A program made the translations under genes and the position numbers. From NCBI RefSeq assembly GCF_003350475.1, contig NZ_QQAV01000004.1:124001-188000 (forward strand): DNA of 64,000 nt, given 5' to 3'. The stretch is from Pseudacidovorax intermedius (GTDB lineage Bacteria; Pseudomonadota; Gammaproteobacteria; Burkholderiales; Burkholderiaceae_C). The notes below the pieces were generated by a model, which worked only from the letters and a program-made list of their open reading frames with translations, ran no database searches and was not told the origin of the DNA. Positions 56,742 through 64,000 of the stretch are shown here, piece by piece (the first letter of the stretch is position 1; each line of letters begins with the position of its first letter).

Positions 56742-57877
56742 GCACCGCCGCCATGCCCTCCCCCGCCCCGCTCGCGCCTGTGACCGACTTCGCGCCGCTC
56801 GTCGGCGTGCGCGTCCTGGACTTCTCGCATGTGATCGCCGGCCCCTTCGCCACCTTCCTGCTGGCACGCCTGGGCGCCCAGGTCACCAAGGTCGAGAGCC
56901 TGGACGGCGACGTGATGCGCCGGGCCGGCCAGGGCGGCGACAAGTTCCTGGCCCTCAACGCCGGCAAGCACCACCTTCGGCTGGACCTGCGCAGCGAGGA
57001 AGGTCGGCATCAGGCCGAGGCGCTGGCGCTGGCCAGCGACGTGGTGGTCGACAACCTGCGGCCCGGCGTGCTCGAAGGCTTCGGCCTGGGCTATGCGGCG
57101 CTGCAGGCGCGGCATCCGGGGCTGCTGTACTGCACCATCTCCGGCTACGGCCGGGGGGCGGAGGAATGGCGCGCCCGCCCGGCCTACGACCACGTCATCC
57201 AGGCGGCAAGCGGCATGGCCTGGATGGCCGGCGCCGAGGGCGATCCGCCCGTCAAGACCGGCTTTCCCGTCGTCGACTCGGCGACCGGCCTGCTGGCCGC
57301 ACTGGCCATCCTGAGCGCGCTGCGCGAGCGCGAGCGCAGCGGCCGCGGCGCGCTGGTCGATGTCTCCATGGCCGGCGCGGCACTGCAGCTCATGTATCCG
57401 CTGGCCTGCGACGCGCTCACCACGGGCAGCGTGCCGCCGCGCGTGGGCAACCAGGGCTACTCGGGCAGTCCGGCGGCCGACTTCTTCCAGGCCGAGGACG
57501 GATGGCTCGCCATCGGCGCGAACACGCCGCGCCAGTTGCTGGCCGTGCTGCAGGTGTTGGGCCTGGGCCATCTGGCCAGCGATCCCGCCGTGTTCGCGCA
57601 GCCGCTGGACGCGGGCGGCCCCGTGAGCTTCGTGCGGGCGCTCGACCCTGCCGCGCTCAAAGCGGCGCTGGCCCGTGCGATTGCAGCGCGCGGTGCCGCC
57701 GAACTCGAAGCCGCGATCAGCCAGGCCGGCGCCCCCGCCGCGCGACTGCGCACCATCGCCGAATTCAGCCGCGAGGCGGCCGACAACGGCTGCATCGGCA
57801 CCGTGGTCCTGACCGAGGGCGAGACCACGGTGCGCTCGACGGGGCTGGGCTTCCAGGTCTACAGGCCGCTCGGCTGA
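56738..57877 (+). CDS. CaiB/BaiF family CoA-transferase
   Basis: This 379-residue class-III CoA-transferase has the N-terminal GVRVLDFSHVIAGPFATFLL and AQVTKVES, then HHLRLDLRSEEGR, and the catalytic Asp probably in ARPAYDHVIQAASGMAW, followed by a second Rossmann half. It moves CoA between acids without ATP. It is coupled to the Bug gene by ATGA overlap and converges on the esterase gene (39-bp gap). Confidence 0.92.
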   Translation: MSTAAMPSPAPLAPVTDFAPLVGVRVLDFSHVIAGPFATFLLARLGAQVTKVESLDGDVMRRAGQGGDKFLALNAGKHHLRLDLRSEEGRHQAEALALASDVVVDNLRPGVLEGFGLGYAALQARHPGLLYCTISGYGRGAEEWRARPAYDHVIQAASGMAWMAGAEGDPPVKTGFPVVDSATGLLAALAILSALRERERSGRGALVDVSMAGAALQLMYPLACDALTTGSVPPRVGNQGYSGSPAADFFQAEDGWLAIGANTPRQLLAVLQVLGLGHLASDPAVFAQPLDAGGPVSFVRALDPAALKAALARAIAARGAAELEAAISQAGAPAARLRTIAEFSREAADNGCIGTVVLTEGETTVRSTGLGFQVYRPLG

Positions 57878-57916
57878 CGTGCACGCGCCGCGGCGCGTTG
57901 CGCCGACGGCAGACGC

Positions 57917-59689
57917 TCATCGCACGCCGATGGCCTTGTCCATCGCCGTGGCGTCGAAGACCAGCCGCCCCGGCCACTGCGGCCATTCCCGTCCCAATGA
58001 CGGATCGTTGGGATTGCCGCTGCGCGCGAAGGCGCCCAGGCTGGCCATCATGGCCTGCGACAGCGCCAGCCGCCCCGGCGCATTGGCCCGGCTGAATGAG
58101 ATGTTGGCAAAGAGCGAGGGGCCGAAATTGCCGAAGACGAAGGGCAGGTCGAAGGCATGGGCCGCACCGAAGATACGGTCGAAGGGCGCGGGCAGCTCGT
58201 CCCATTCGAACTCGTAGGCCCAGAGCTCGCGCTGTCGGCTGTGCAGCGCATTCATCATGTCGTCACGGATGGCCGTGAACCACAGGCGGTCGAGCTCGGC
58301 CGCGCGGGCGTCGAAGCCGGTGCGCGGCGCATCGGTGGGCAGGTACGCGGGCGGGATCCATTGCTCGATGCGGGTCTGCGGCGGCCCGTCGGGGTCGTAG
58401 CGGTGGGCCAGCGCAAAGACGGCCGCATCGTCCAGCAGCCGGCCGCTGGTGCCACCCAGGTCCGGCCGCAGCGCGAAGAGCTGGGGAAAGAGCTTGGTCT
58501 CGTCGCGCGCATGGCCGGCCAGCACGGGCACCTTCACATAGCGGCCGGCGCGCACCGCGGCGATCGGGTCCGGGGGCAGCACCCAGCCGTCGGGAATGGG
58601 ATTGGAGGCAGCCATGCCGCGGGCGGCGAGTCGCGTGCGGACCAGATCGAGCAGCGTGTCGGCCGGCATGGCGCGCAGCCAGGCTGCCAGCTGGGCCGGA
58701 GCGGCGTCGCGTGCGAGCTGACGGGCCTGCGCTTCGTTCGCCGCATGACCGCCTGCGATCAGGCTTTCGAGCAGCAGGGCCTCTCCGCGGGTGGCCCAGA
58801 CGGACCTCGGAAGCACTCCGGCGATGGCACCCCGCGGCAGCGTCGCCGCCGTGGACAGCCCGCCGCTCAGCGCGGCCACGCGGTGGAACACCGGCCGCTC
58901 GCGCGCCACCAGCATCGGCGACACCAGCAGCGCATCGACGTTGACCGCACCCGCGGATTGGCCCATGAGCGTCACGCGGCCTGGATCGCCGCCGAAGGCC
59001 GCGATGTTCCCGGCCACGAACTCCAGCGCACGGCTGATATCCAGCAGGGCGAAGTTGCCCGAGTCCTCCTCGCGCTGGCCGGTCTTGAGCGGCGCCGCAT
59101 CGAGGAAGCCGAAGATGCCGAGCCGGTAGTTGACGCTGACGACCACGGCGTCCTGCGAGCGCGCCAGCGCGGCGCCGTCGTAGACCGGGTCGGCGGTGTA
59201 GCCGCTGATGTTGCTGCCGCCATGGACGAAGACGATCACCGGCCGCGGCGCGGCGGGACGCGAGGCCGGCGTCCAGATGTTGAGGTAGAGGCAGTCTTCC
59301 GAACCCACGGTTCGGCCGAGCGCAGTGCCGACGGTCTCGTCGTAGCGGTTGTTCAAGCCCGGCCCATACAGACGCTGGGTCTGCACGCAGGCCGGACCGA
59401 AGCGCGTGGCGTCGCGGGCGACGGTCCACGGCTCGGGGTCCTGCGGGGCGCGCCAGCGCAGCGGGCCTACCGGCGCTCGGGCATAAGGAACGCCCGACCA
59501 GCGCCAGGTGCCGGTGGTGGCCGCCTCGTCGCGGCCGACGATGGGGCCGAAGGCGGTCTGACGCCGGAGGCTGTCGGCATCGGAACCGGCTGTGGGCGCG
59601 GCACATGCCACCAGGCCCGCTGCAGCCAACAGGGCCGCCAGGCGCAGCACGCGGGCCAGCGGCCCCGCCCCGTTGATGACGTGGCTCAT
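57917..59689 (-). CDS. Type-B carboxylesterase, lipoprotein
   Basis: This 590-residue alpha/beta hydrolase of the carboxylesterase type-B family has a lipobox LVACAAP (Cys near residue 29), so it is probably membrane-anchored. The oxyanion hole is VFVHGGSNISGY, the nucleophile elbow GQSAGAVNVD, and SEDCLYLNIWTP is the family signature. The His of the triad is not obvious by eye. The start at 59689 overlaps the stop of the Bug gene (ATGA). It may release an acid from an ester outside the cytoplasm for uptake through the Bug protein. Confidence 0.9.
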   Translation of the reverse strand: MSHVINGAGPLARVLRLAALLAAAGLVACAAPTAGSDADSLRRQTAFGPIVGRDEAATTGTWRWSGVPYARAPVGPLRWRAPQDPEPWTVARDATRFGPACVQTQRLYGPGLNNRYDETVGTALGRTVGSEDCLYLNIWTPASRPAAPRPVIVFVHGGSNISGYTADPVYDGAALARSQDAVVVSVNYRLGIFGFLDAAPLKTGQREEDSGNFALLDISRALEFVAGNIAAFGGDPGRVTLMGQSAGAVNVDALLVSPMLVARERPVFHRVAALSGGLSTAATLPRGAIAGVLPRSVWATRGEALLLESLIAGGHAANEAQARQLARDAAPAQLAAWLRAMPADTLLDLVRTRLAARGMAASNPIPDGWVLPPDPIAAVRAGRYVKVPVLAGHARDETKLFPQLFALRPDLGGTSGRLLDDAAVFALAHRYDPDGPPQTRIEQWIPPAYLPTDAPRTGFDARAAELDRLWFTAIRDDMMNALHSRQRELWAYEFEWDELPAPFDRIFGAAHAFDLPFVFGNFGPSLFANISFSRANAPGRLALSQAMMASLGAFARSGNPNDPSLGREWPQWPGRLVFDATAMDKAIGVR

Positions 59690-60675
59690 GATTCGGCCGT
59701 GATGTTGGCGGCCTTGATGATCTGCGCCCACTTGCGCGTCTCGGTGCCGATGAAGGTGCTGAAGGCCTCGGCCGTGCCGCCGCGCAGTTCCAGCCCCGCG
59801 GCCTCGGCCTTGCGCCGCACCTCGGTGTCGGCGATGGCGGCATTGATCTCGGCATTGAGCCGCTCGACCACCGGTGCCGGTGTGCCGGCCGGCGCCAGCA
59901 GGCCGTACCAGCCATAGCCCACCACCTGCGCCAGGCCCTGCTCGCGCAGCGTGGGCGCGTCGGGGTAGAGCGGCGTGCGCATCTCGTTGGCCACGCCCAG
60001 CACACGCAGCTTGCCGGCCTGGATGTGCGGCACCGCCGTGGAAATGGCGGTGAGCGTCGCATCGATGCGCCCGGCCAGCAGCTCGGTGTAGGCCGGCGCA
60101 TCGCCGCGGTACTGCACCACGATGCCCTTGGCGCCGGCGGCGCGCAGCAGCAGTTCGGCCGTCAGGTGCGGCGCCGAGCCCGCCCCCGGTGAGCCGAAGG
60201 TCGCGCCCTTGGGGTTCGACTTGGCGTACTGCACGAATTCCGCCAGCGTCTTGTACGGCGCCTGCGCATTCACCACCAGGAAGAGGGGCGCGATGGCCGT
60301 GCTGCCGATGGCGGCGAAGCTCTTGTGCACGTCGTAGGGCAGGTCCTTGTAGAGCGCCTCGCCGATGGCGATGGGCGCGGCGGCGTGCAGCAGCGTGTAG
60401 CCGTCGGGCGCGGCCTTGGCCACGTAGTCGTTGGCGATGCGAGTGCCGGCGCCGGCCTTGTTCTCGACCACCACGCTCTGGCCGAGGCGGCGGCCGAGAA
60501 AGTCGCCCAGCACGCGCGTGAGGATGTCGTTCGAACCGCCCGCGCCGTACGGCGAGACAAGGCGGATGGCACGGCCTGGCCACGCGTCGGCCGCGGCGGC
60601 GCCGATGGGCCAGGGCAGTGCGAGGCCGGCAGCGGCCGTGGCCAGGAAATGGCGGCGGGCAAGGGTCTTGGTCAT
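59686..60675 (-). CDS. Tripartite tricarboxylate-type (Bug) binding protein
   Basis: This 329-residue Bug protein has a signal sequence with a Tat-like start (LARRHFLATAAAGLALPWPI) and motifs WPGRAIRLVSPYGAGGSNDI, NKAGAGTRIANDYVAKAAPD with GYTLLHA, and IVVQYRGDAPAYTELLAGRI. It is the third Bug protein in 9 kb, again without TctAB. It lies between the DUF1254 gene upstream and the esterase downstream in a four-gene unit. Confidence 0.93.
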   Translation of the reverse strand: MTKTLARRHFLATAAAGLALPWPIGAAAADAWPGRAIRLVSPYGAGGSNDILTRVLGDFLGRRLGQSVVVENKAGAGTRIANDYVAKAAPDGYTLLHAAAPIAIGEALYKDLPYDVHKSFAAIGSTAIAPLFLVVNAQAPYKTLAEFVQYAKSNPKGATFGSPGAGSAPHLTAELLLRAAGAKGIVVQYRGDAPAYTELLAGRIDATLTAISTAVPHIQAGKLRVLGVANEMRTPLYPDAPTLREQGLAQVVGYGWYGLLAPAGTPAPVVERLNAEINAAIADTEVRRKAEAAGLELRGGTAEAFSTFIGTETRKWAQIIKAANITAES

Positions 60676-60715
60676 GTCTTTGTCTCCGTTCTTGCTTTGT
60701 CGTCGAGTGGCTTGC

Positions 60716-61984
60716 TCAGAGCCGCCGGATCGGCGGGTAGTCGAAGCGCAGCGCCAGGTGCGCCTCCTGCGGCTGGTAGAGGCGCAGCACCACGTAGAAG
60801 GGCTCGCCCGGCGGTGCTGGCAGCCAATTGAACCCCGGGCCGGGGTCCTCGGCCTGCAGGCGGATCGCCAGACTGCCGTCGGGTCCATGCACCAGGCCCG
60901 GCGTGCGGTCGCCGATGGAATAGCGGTCGATGGGGTTGGCCACGAAGAGGCAGTCGCTGCGGCGATACATCGTGAGCGACCAGAAGGCGCCCACCTGCGG
61001 CCCGCGGCCGGGGGCGAAGCGCAGTTCGTAGCGCTTGGCGCCGTCGAGCACGGCGCCGTCGGCGTCCACCTCGGCAGTGGGGTACATCGCCTCGTCCATG
61101 CCCAGCGCGCCGATGAAGTTGCGCGCGATGCGGGCGCGGGTGAGCCAGTCGTCGCCCCAGTGCGTGCGCACCATCACCGGGATGGCCCAGCCACCGCCCA
61201 GGTCGTGCGGCTGGCCAGCGGTGCGCAGGTGCGCGTACACCACCGGCAGCGCGGCGGCCAGGGCCTCGGGCGCCAGCGGCCAAGCCAGCGCCTCGCCCCC
61301 GGGTGGCGGGTTGCCGGCCAGCGCGGCATCCACCACGCGCCGGTAGGTGGCGGCGTCGGGCACGCGGGTGTCGCGGCCGTCGATGCCTGTATCGACCCGC
61401 ATCGCGGCGTCGCTGCCGTCCAGCCGCTGCATGCGCAGCGCAGCCTGCAGGCGCCGCACCTGCTGCGCGTCCGGCCCGTCGTCCTCCACCAGGATGCGGC
61501 CGATGAGCCAGACGTCGTGGCCCGGCGCGGCGATGACCTGCGTCACCTCCGGCGGCACCCTGCCCTGCCAGCCCGGACCATGGACCAGCGTGCGCTGCGG
61601 CCGGTTGCCGGTGGTGCGGCGGCCCACGTAAGCGAAGGGATTGGTCCAGGCATCGAGCAGGCCCAGCGTCCAGTAGCGATCGCCCATGTCCGGCGACTCG
61701 ATCAGCACCGGCCCCTCGGACAGGTCGAGCCAGGCATTGCTGTAGACGGTGTCGTTGTTGGGGCTGACCACCTCCTTGTCCTGCGGGCCAAGCCGGCGGT
61801 GGGTGTGGGTGAACTGGTTGACCCAGCGCCAGTGCGAATCGCGCTCGGGTGCGGCGAATCCCTGTTGCGGATGGCGCCGGGCGGTGGTCGCGGCACGCAT
61901 GCGCATCATCTCGAACAGCGGCAGGGTCTGGATCACCGCCTGCTCGGCGGCGTCCGGACGGACAAGGTGGGTGTCAGGGCTCAT
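60716..61984 (-). CDS. DUF1254/DUF1214 domain protein
   Basis: This 422-residue protein has an N-terminal DUF1254 domain (QAVIQTLPLFEMMRMRAATT, VVSPNNDTVYSNAWLDLSEG, RYWTLGLLDAWTNPFAYVG) and a C-terminal DUF1214 domain (YELRFAPGRGPQVGAFWSLT, then MYRRSDCLFVANPIDRYSIG). It has no signal peptide. The family has no agreed reaction. It overlaps the stop of the CaiB gene (ATGA) and precedes the Bug gene by 40 nt. Confidence 0.9.
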   Translation of the reverse strand: MSPDTHLVRPDAAEQAVIQTLPLFEMMRMRAATTARRHPQQGFAAPERDSHWRWVNQFTHTHRRLGPQDKEVVSPNNDTVYSNAWLDLSEGPVLIESPDMGDRYWTLGLLDAWTNPFAYVGRRTTGNRPQRTLVHGPGWQGRVPPEVTQVIAAPGHDVWLIGRILVEDDGPDAQQVRRLQAALRMQRLDGSDAAMRVDTGIDGRDTRVPDAATYRRVVDAALAGNPPPGGEALAWPLAPEALAAALPVVYAHLRTAGQPHDLGGGWAIPVMVRTHWGDDWLTRARIARNFIGALGMDEAMYPTAEVDADGAVLDGAKRYELRFAPGRGPQVGAFWSLTMYRRSDCLFVANPIDRYSIGDRTPGLVHGPDGSLAIRLQAEDPGPGFNWLPAPPGEPFYVVLRLYQPQEAHLALRFDYPPIRRL

Positions 61985-63225
61985 CGGGTCGTCTCCGTCT
62001 CGTTGTTCTTGCGGCATCCGCCGACGACGCCGTCGCGGCGCAGGGCGTCGATCTGCTCGGGCGAGAAGCCGAGGTCGGCCAGCACGGCATCGGTGTCGGC
62101 GCCCACGGCCGGCGCCGCGGGCGGGGCGGCCCGCGGCGCGTCGTCCAGCGTGTAAGGCAGGGCCAGCGTGGTGTAGCGGCTGCCGTCGGCTGCGACGGCT
62201 TCGACCAGCATGCCGCTGGCCTGCACATCGGCGCTCTGCAGCACCTGGCTGTAGCTGCGCACAGCGCCCACCACGATCTGGTTGCGACTGAGCAGGGCCA
62301 CGCATTCCTCGCTGCTGAAGGCGGAGAGGCACTCGCGCAGCACAGTGCGCAGTTCATCGCGGTGGCGCACGCGTTGCGCATTGCTGCAGAAGCGCGGGTC
62401 GTCGACGAGCGCCTCGCGGCCCACCACGCGGCAGAAGCGCGCCCAGTGCTCGTCGGCATAGGCCGAGAGCACGATGTGGCCGTCGCGCGTGGGCACCACC
62501 TCGGCGGCCGGCGCGTTGTGGGGCTGGCCGTCGCCGATGCGCGTGGGCTCGGGCGCGCCGCCCAGGTAGTCGCTCCAGGTGGTGGCCTGCAGGTGCAGCG
62601 CCACTTCCAGCAGCGAGGTGCGCACCGTGGCGCCCTGCCCGCTGCGCTCGCGGCCGTAGAGCGCCGCCAGCACCGCCTGCGCGCCCAGATGGGCCGCCGC
62701 CGCATCGACGATGGGCGCGCCCACCTTCTGCGGCAGCCGGTCGGGCTCGCCGGTGACGGACATCAGCCCGCTCTCCGCCTGGGCCGCGATGTCGTAGCCG
62801 GGCCGTCCGCGCGACGGGCCCTGCATGCCGAAGCCCGAAATCGACAGGTACACCAGTCGCGGATGGCGTGCGCGCACCGCATCGGGGCCGAAGCCCAGCG
62901 CCTCCACGGCGCCTGGGCGCAGGTTCTGCACCAGCACGTCGCTGGCGCCGATCAGCCGCCAGGCCACGGCGCGGCCCTCCTCGCGCTTGAGGTCCAGCGC
63001 GATGGACTGCTTGCCGCGGCTGTAGGCCCGCAGCATCGATTCGCCATAGCGCCCGATGTGGCGCGCCTGGTCGCCGGCCAGCGGTTCGATCTTGATGACC
63101 TGGGCGCCCAGTTCCGCCAGCACCATGGCGGCACCGGGTCCGGCGATGTACTGGCCCATGTCGATCACACGCACGCCATCGAGCGGCGTGGCGGCGCGGA
63201 CTGTATCGGTCTCTTGGAAGCTCAT
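61981..63225 (-). CDS. CaiB/BaiF family CoA-transferase
   Basis: This 414-residue class-III CoA-transferase has the N-terminal DGVRVIDMGQYIAGPGAAMV and AQVIKIEPLAGDQAR, then KQSIALDLKREEGRAVAWRL, and the catalytic Asp probably in SRGRPGYDIAAQAESGLMS. It heads the unit CaiB-DUF1254-Bug-esterase and is divergent from a LysR gene. The start at 63225 (MSFQETDTV) is preferred to a longer open frame whose extra residues look non-coding. Confidence 0.92.
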   Translation of the reverse strand: MSFQETDTVRAATPLDGVRVIDMGQYIAGPGAAMVLAELGAQVIKIEPLAGDQARHIGRYGESMLRAYSRGKQSIALDLKREEGRAVAWRLIGASDVLVQNLRPGAVEALGFGPDAVRARHPRLVYLSISGFGMQGPSRGRPGYDIAAQAESGLMSVTGEPDRLPQKVGAPIVDAAAAHLGAQAVLAALYGRERSGQGATVRTSLLEVALHLQATTWSDYLGGAPEPTRIGDGQPHNAPAAEVVPTRDGHIVLSAYADEHWARFCRVVGREALVDDPRFCSNAQRVRHRDELRTVLRECLSAFSSEECVALLSRNQIVVGAVRSYSQVLQSADVQASGMLVEAVAADGSRYTTLALPYTLDDAPRAAPPAAPAVGADTDAVLADLGFSPEQIDALRRDGVVGGCRKNNETETTR

Positions 63226-63312
63226 GGACCGCGAAGTTACCGGCGGCGGCCATTCTTGAAAATTCAATAATCGTGAGGTCGTGATCACCAGGCGCTATCG
63301 CCGACCACCCCC
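63226..63312. promoter_or_regulatory. Divergent LysR/CaiB intergenic region
   Basis: The inverted repeat TTGAA-AA-TTCAA lies at 63256-63267 in an AT-rich patch 31 bp before the CaiB start and 46 bp before the LysR start. It is the likely operator for the LysR protein. Confidence 0.5.
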
Positions 63313-64000
63313 ATGGACAGCCGGACCGACCACCTCGTGCGCAAGCTGCGCCTGCGCCACCTCGAACTGCTGGTCGCGCTGAGCGAGACCGCCACCATGC
63401 GCGGGGCGGCCGCCCGCCTGCACCTGAGCCAGCCGGCGCTGAGCAAGATGCTGGGCGAGATCGAAGCCTGCTTCGACGCTCGCCTCTTCGAGCGAAGCCA
63501 CCAGGGCATGCAGCCCAATGCGCTGGGCGCGAGCGCCGCCTACCGCGCGCGGGCGGTGCTCCATGAACTGGAACGCGCGACCGAGGAGGTGGCCGCCCTG
63601 AAAAGCGGCGCTGTGGCTCTGCTGCGCGTCGGCGCGCCGTCGGTGACCGCCGCCGTGCCCGCCGCGGTGGCCGAGCTGCGCCGTCAGGTGCCTGGCACCG
63701 TCGTGCAGATTCGCGAAGGACGGGTGCACGAACTGATCCAGCGGCTGCTGGCGGGTGAACTCGACTGTGTGTTCGGCGCAGTCACGCCCGAGCTGTTGGC
63801 CGCCGACATCATGCCGAGGCTGGAGCCCGTGCTCATGCTGGAGGACGAGCTGCACGTGCTGACGGCGGGGGCCCCGCCTCGCCCCGATAAGGGACGCCTG
63901 CACTGGACCGACCTGCGGGATGCGCCATGGATGGTGCCTCCGCGCGACACGCTGGTGCGTCAAGCCTTCATGACCGCCTTTCTCAACGAGGCCGCGGCGC
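63313..64000 (+). CDS. LysR family transcriptional regulator (partial, runs off the window)
   Basis: About 229 residues are visible and no stop occurs before the window end. The winged HTH is clear (LVRKLRLRHLELLVALSETA, then TMRGAAARLHLSQPALSKML and DARLFERSHQGMQPN), followed by the start of the effector domain. It is divergent from the CaiB-DUF1254-Bug-esterase unit, which is its likely target. It is the third LysR of this type in 11 kb. Confidence 0.92.
   Translation, partial: MDSRTDHLVRKLRLRHLELLVALSETATMRGAAARLHLSQPALSKMLGEIEACFDARLFERSHQGMQPNALGASAAYRARAVLHELERATEEVAALKSGAVALLRVGAPSVTAAVPAAVAELRRQVPGTVVQIREGRVHELIQRLLAGELDCVFGAVTPELLAADIMPRLEPVLMLEDELHVLTAGAPPRPDKGRLHWTDLRDAPWMVPPRDTLVRQAFMTAFLNEAAA

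Overview
The window is GC-rich DNA of a betaproteobacterium in the order Burkholderiales, most likely family Comamonadaceae. I base this on the gene content and not on any search: a polA / small periplasmic protein / thrB / BPSS1780-type gene order, azurin, ATP-grasp biotin carboxylase and Liv-type transport genes in one catabolic operon, and several tripartite-tricarboxylate (Bug) binding proteins lying next to CaiB CoA-transferases and LysR regulators. There is no rRNA, prophage, insertion sequence or CRISPR array. One tRNA-Ala(CGC) is present.

Layout. 1-6.4 kb: a Rieske oxygenase, an EamA exporter, then a tight operon of a sulfurtransferase, a DUF2796 protein, an ABC ATPase, an FtsX/MacB-type permease and a DUF3299 protein, which resembles the zinc-linked zrg systems. 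6.6-12.1 kb: a DUF3300 lipoprotein with a Gln-rich coiled coil built of 11-residue repeats, a His-rich ZIP metal transporter, a dienelactone hydrolase and an M20 peptidase. 12.3-22.5 kb: housekeeping genes (polA, a DUF2782-like protein, thrB, a membrane protein, uvrD, azurin, ompW, guaC). 22.5-24.3 kb: tRNA-Ala followed by a hipBA-type toxin-antitoxin pair with a clear inverted-repeat operator. 24.8-50 kb: a large catabolic region resembling the acyclic-terpene (Atu) and leucine (Liu) pathways. It has an acyl-CoA carboxylase (alpha and beta), two acyl-CoA dehydrogenases, two acyl-CoA synthetases, an enoyl-CoA hydratase, a fused hydratase/3-hydroxyacyl-CoA dehydrogenase, a dienoyl-CoA-reductase-like SDR, an AtuA (DUF1446) protein, a TIGR03084 protein, a complete Liv-type ABC importer, and AraC and GntR regulators. 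50-64 kb: an FAD monooxygenase, an esterase, a DUF1254 protein, two CoA-transferases and three Bug proteins organised around three divergent LysR regulators.

The most interesting signal is regulatory. Six promoters of the 25-50 kb region share a 17-nt box (consensus CAGCSRGTTSRCGCAAG in gene sense; 10 invariant positions). In every case the box is followed, after exactly 20 nt, by a TANSCT-like -10 element, and none has a normal -35. This links the carboxylase/ABC operon, the dehydrogenase operons, the acyl-CoA synthetase, atuA and the fused beta-oxidation gene into one regulon, probably under a class-II activator; the AraC-type protein encoded in the region is the best candidate. A second notable area is the 0.75 kb non-coding stretch at 42.7-43.4 kb, which carries a 34-bp near-perfect hairpin, a REP-like palindrome and three 41-bp tandem repeats.
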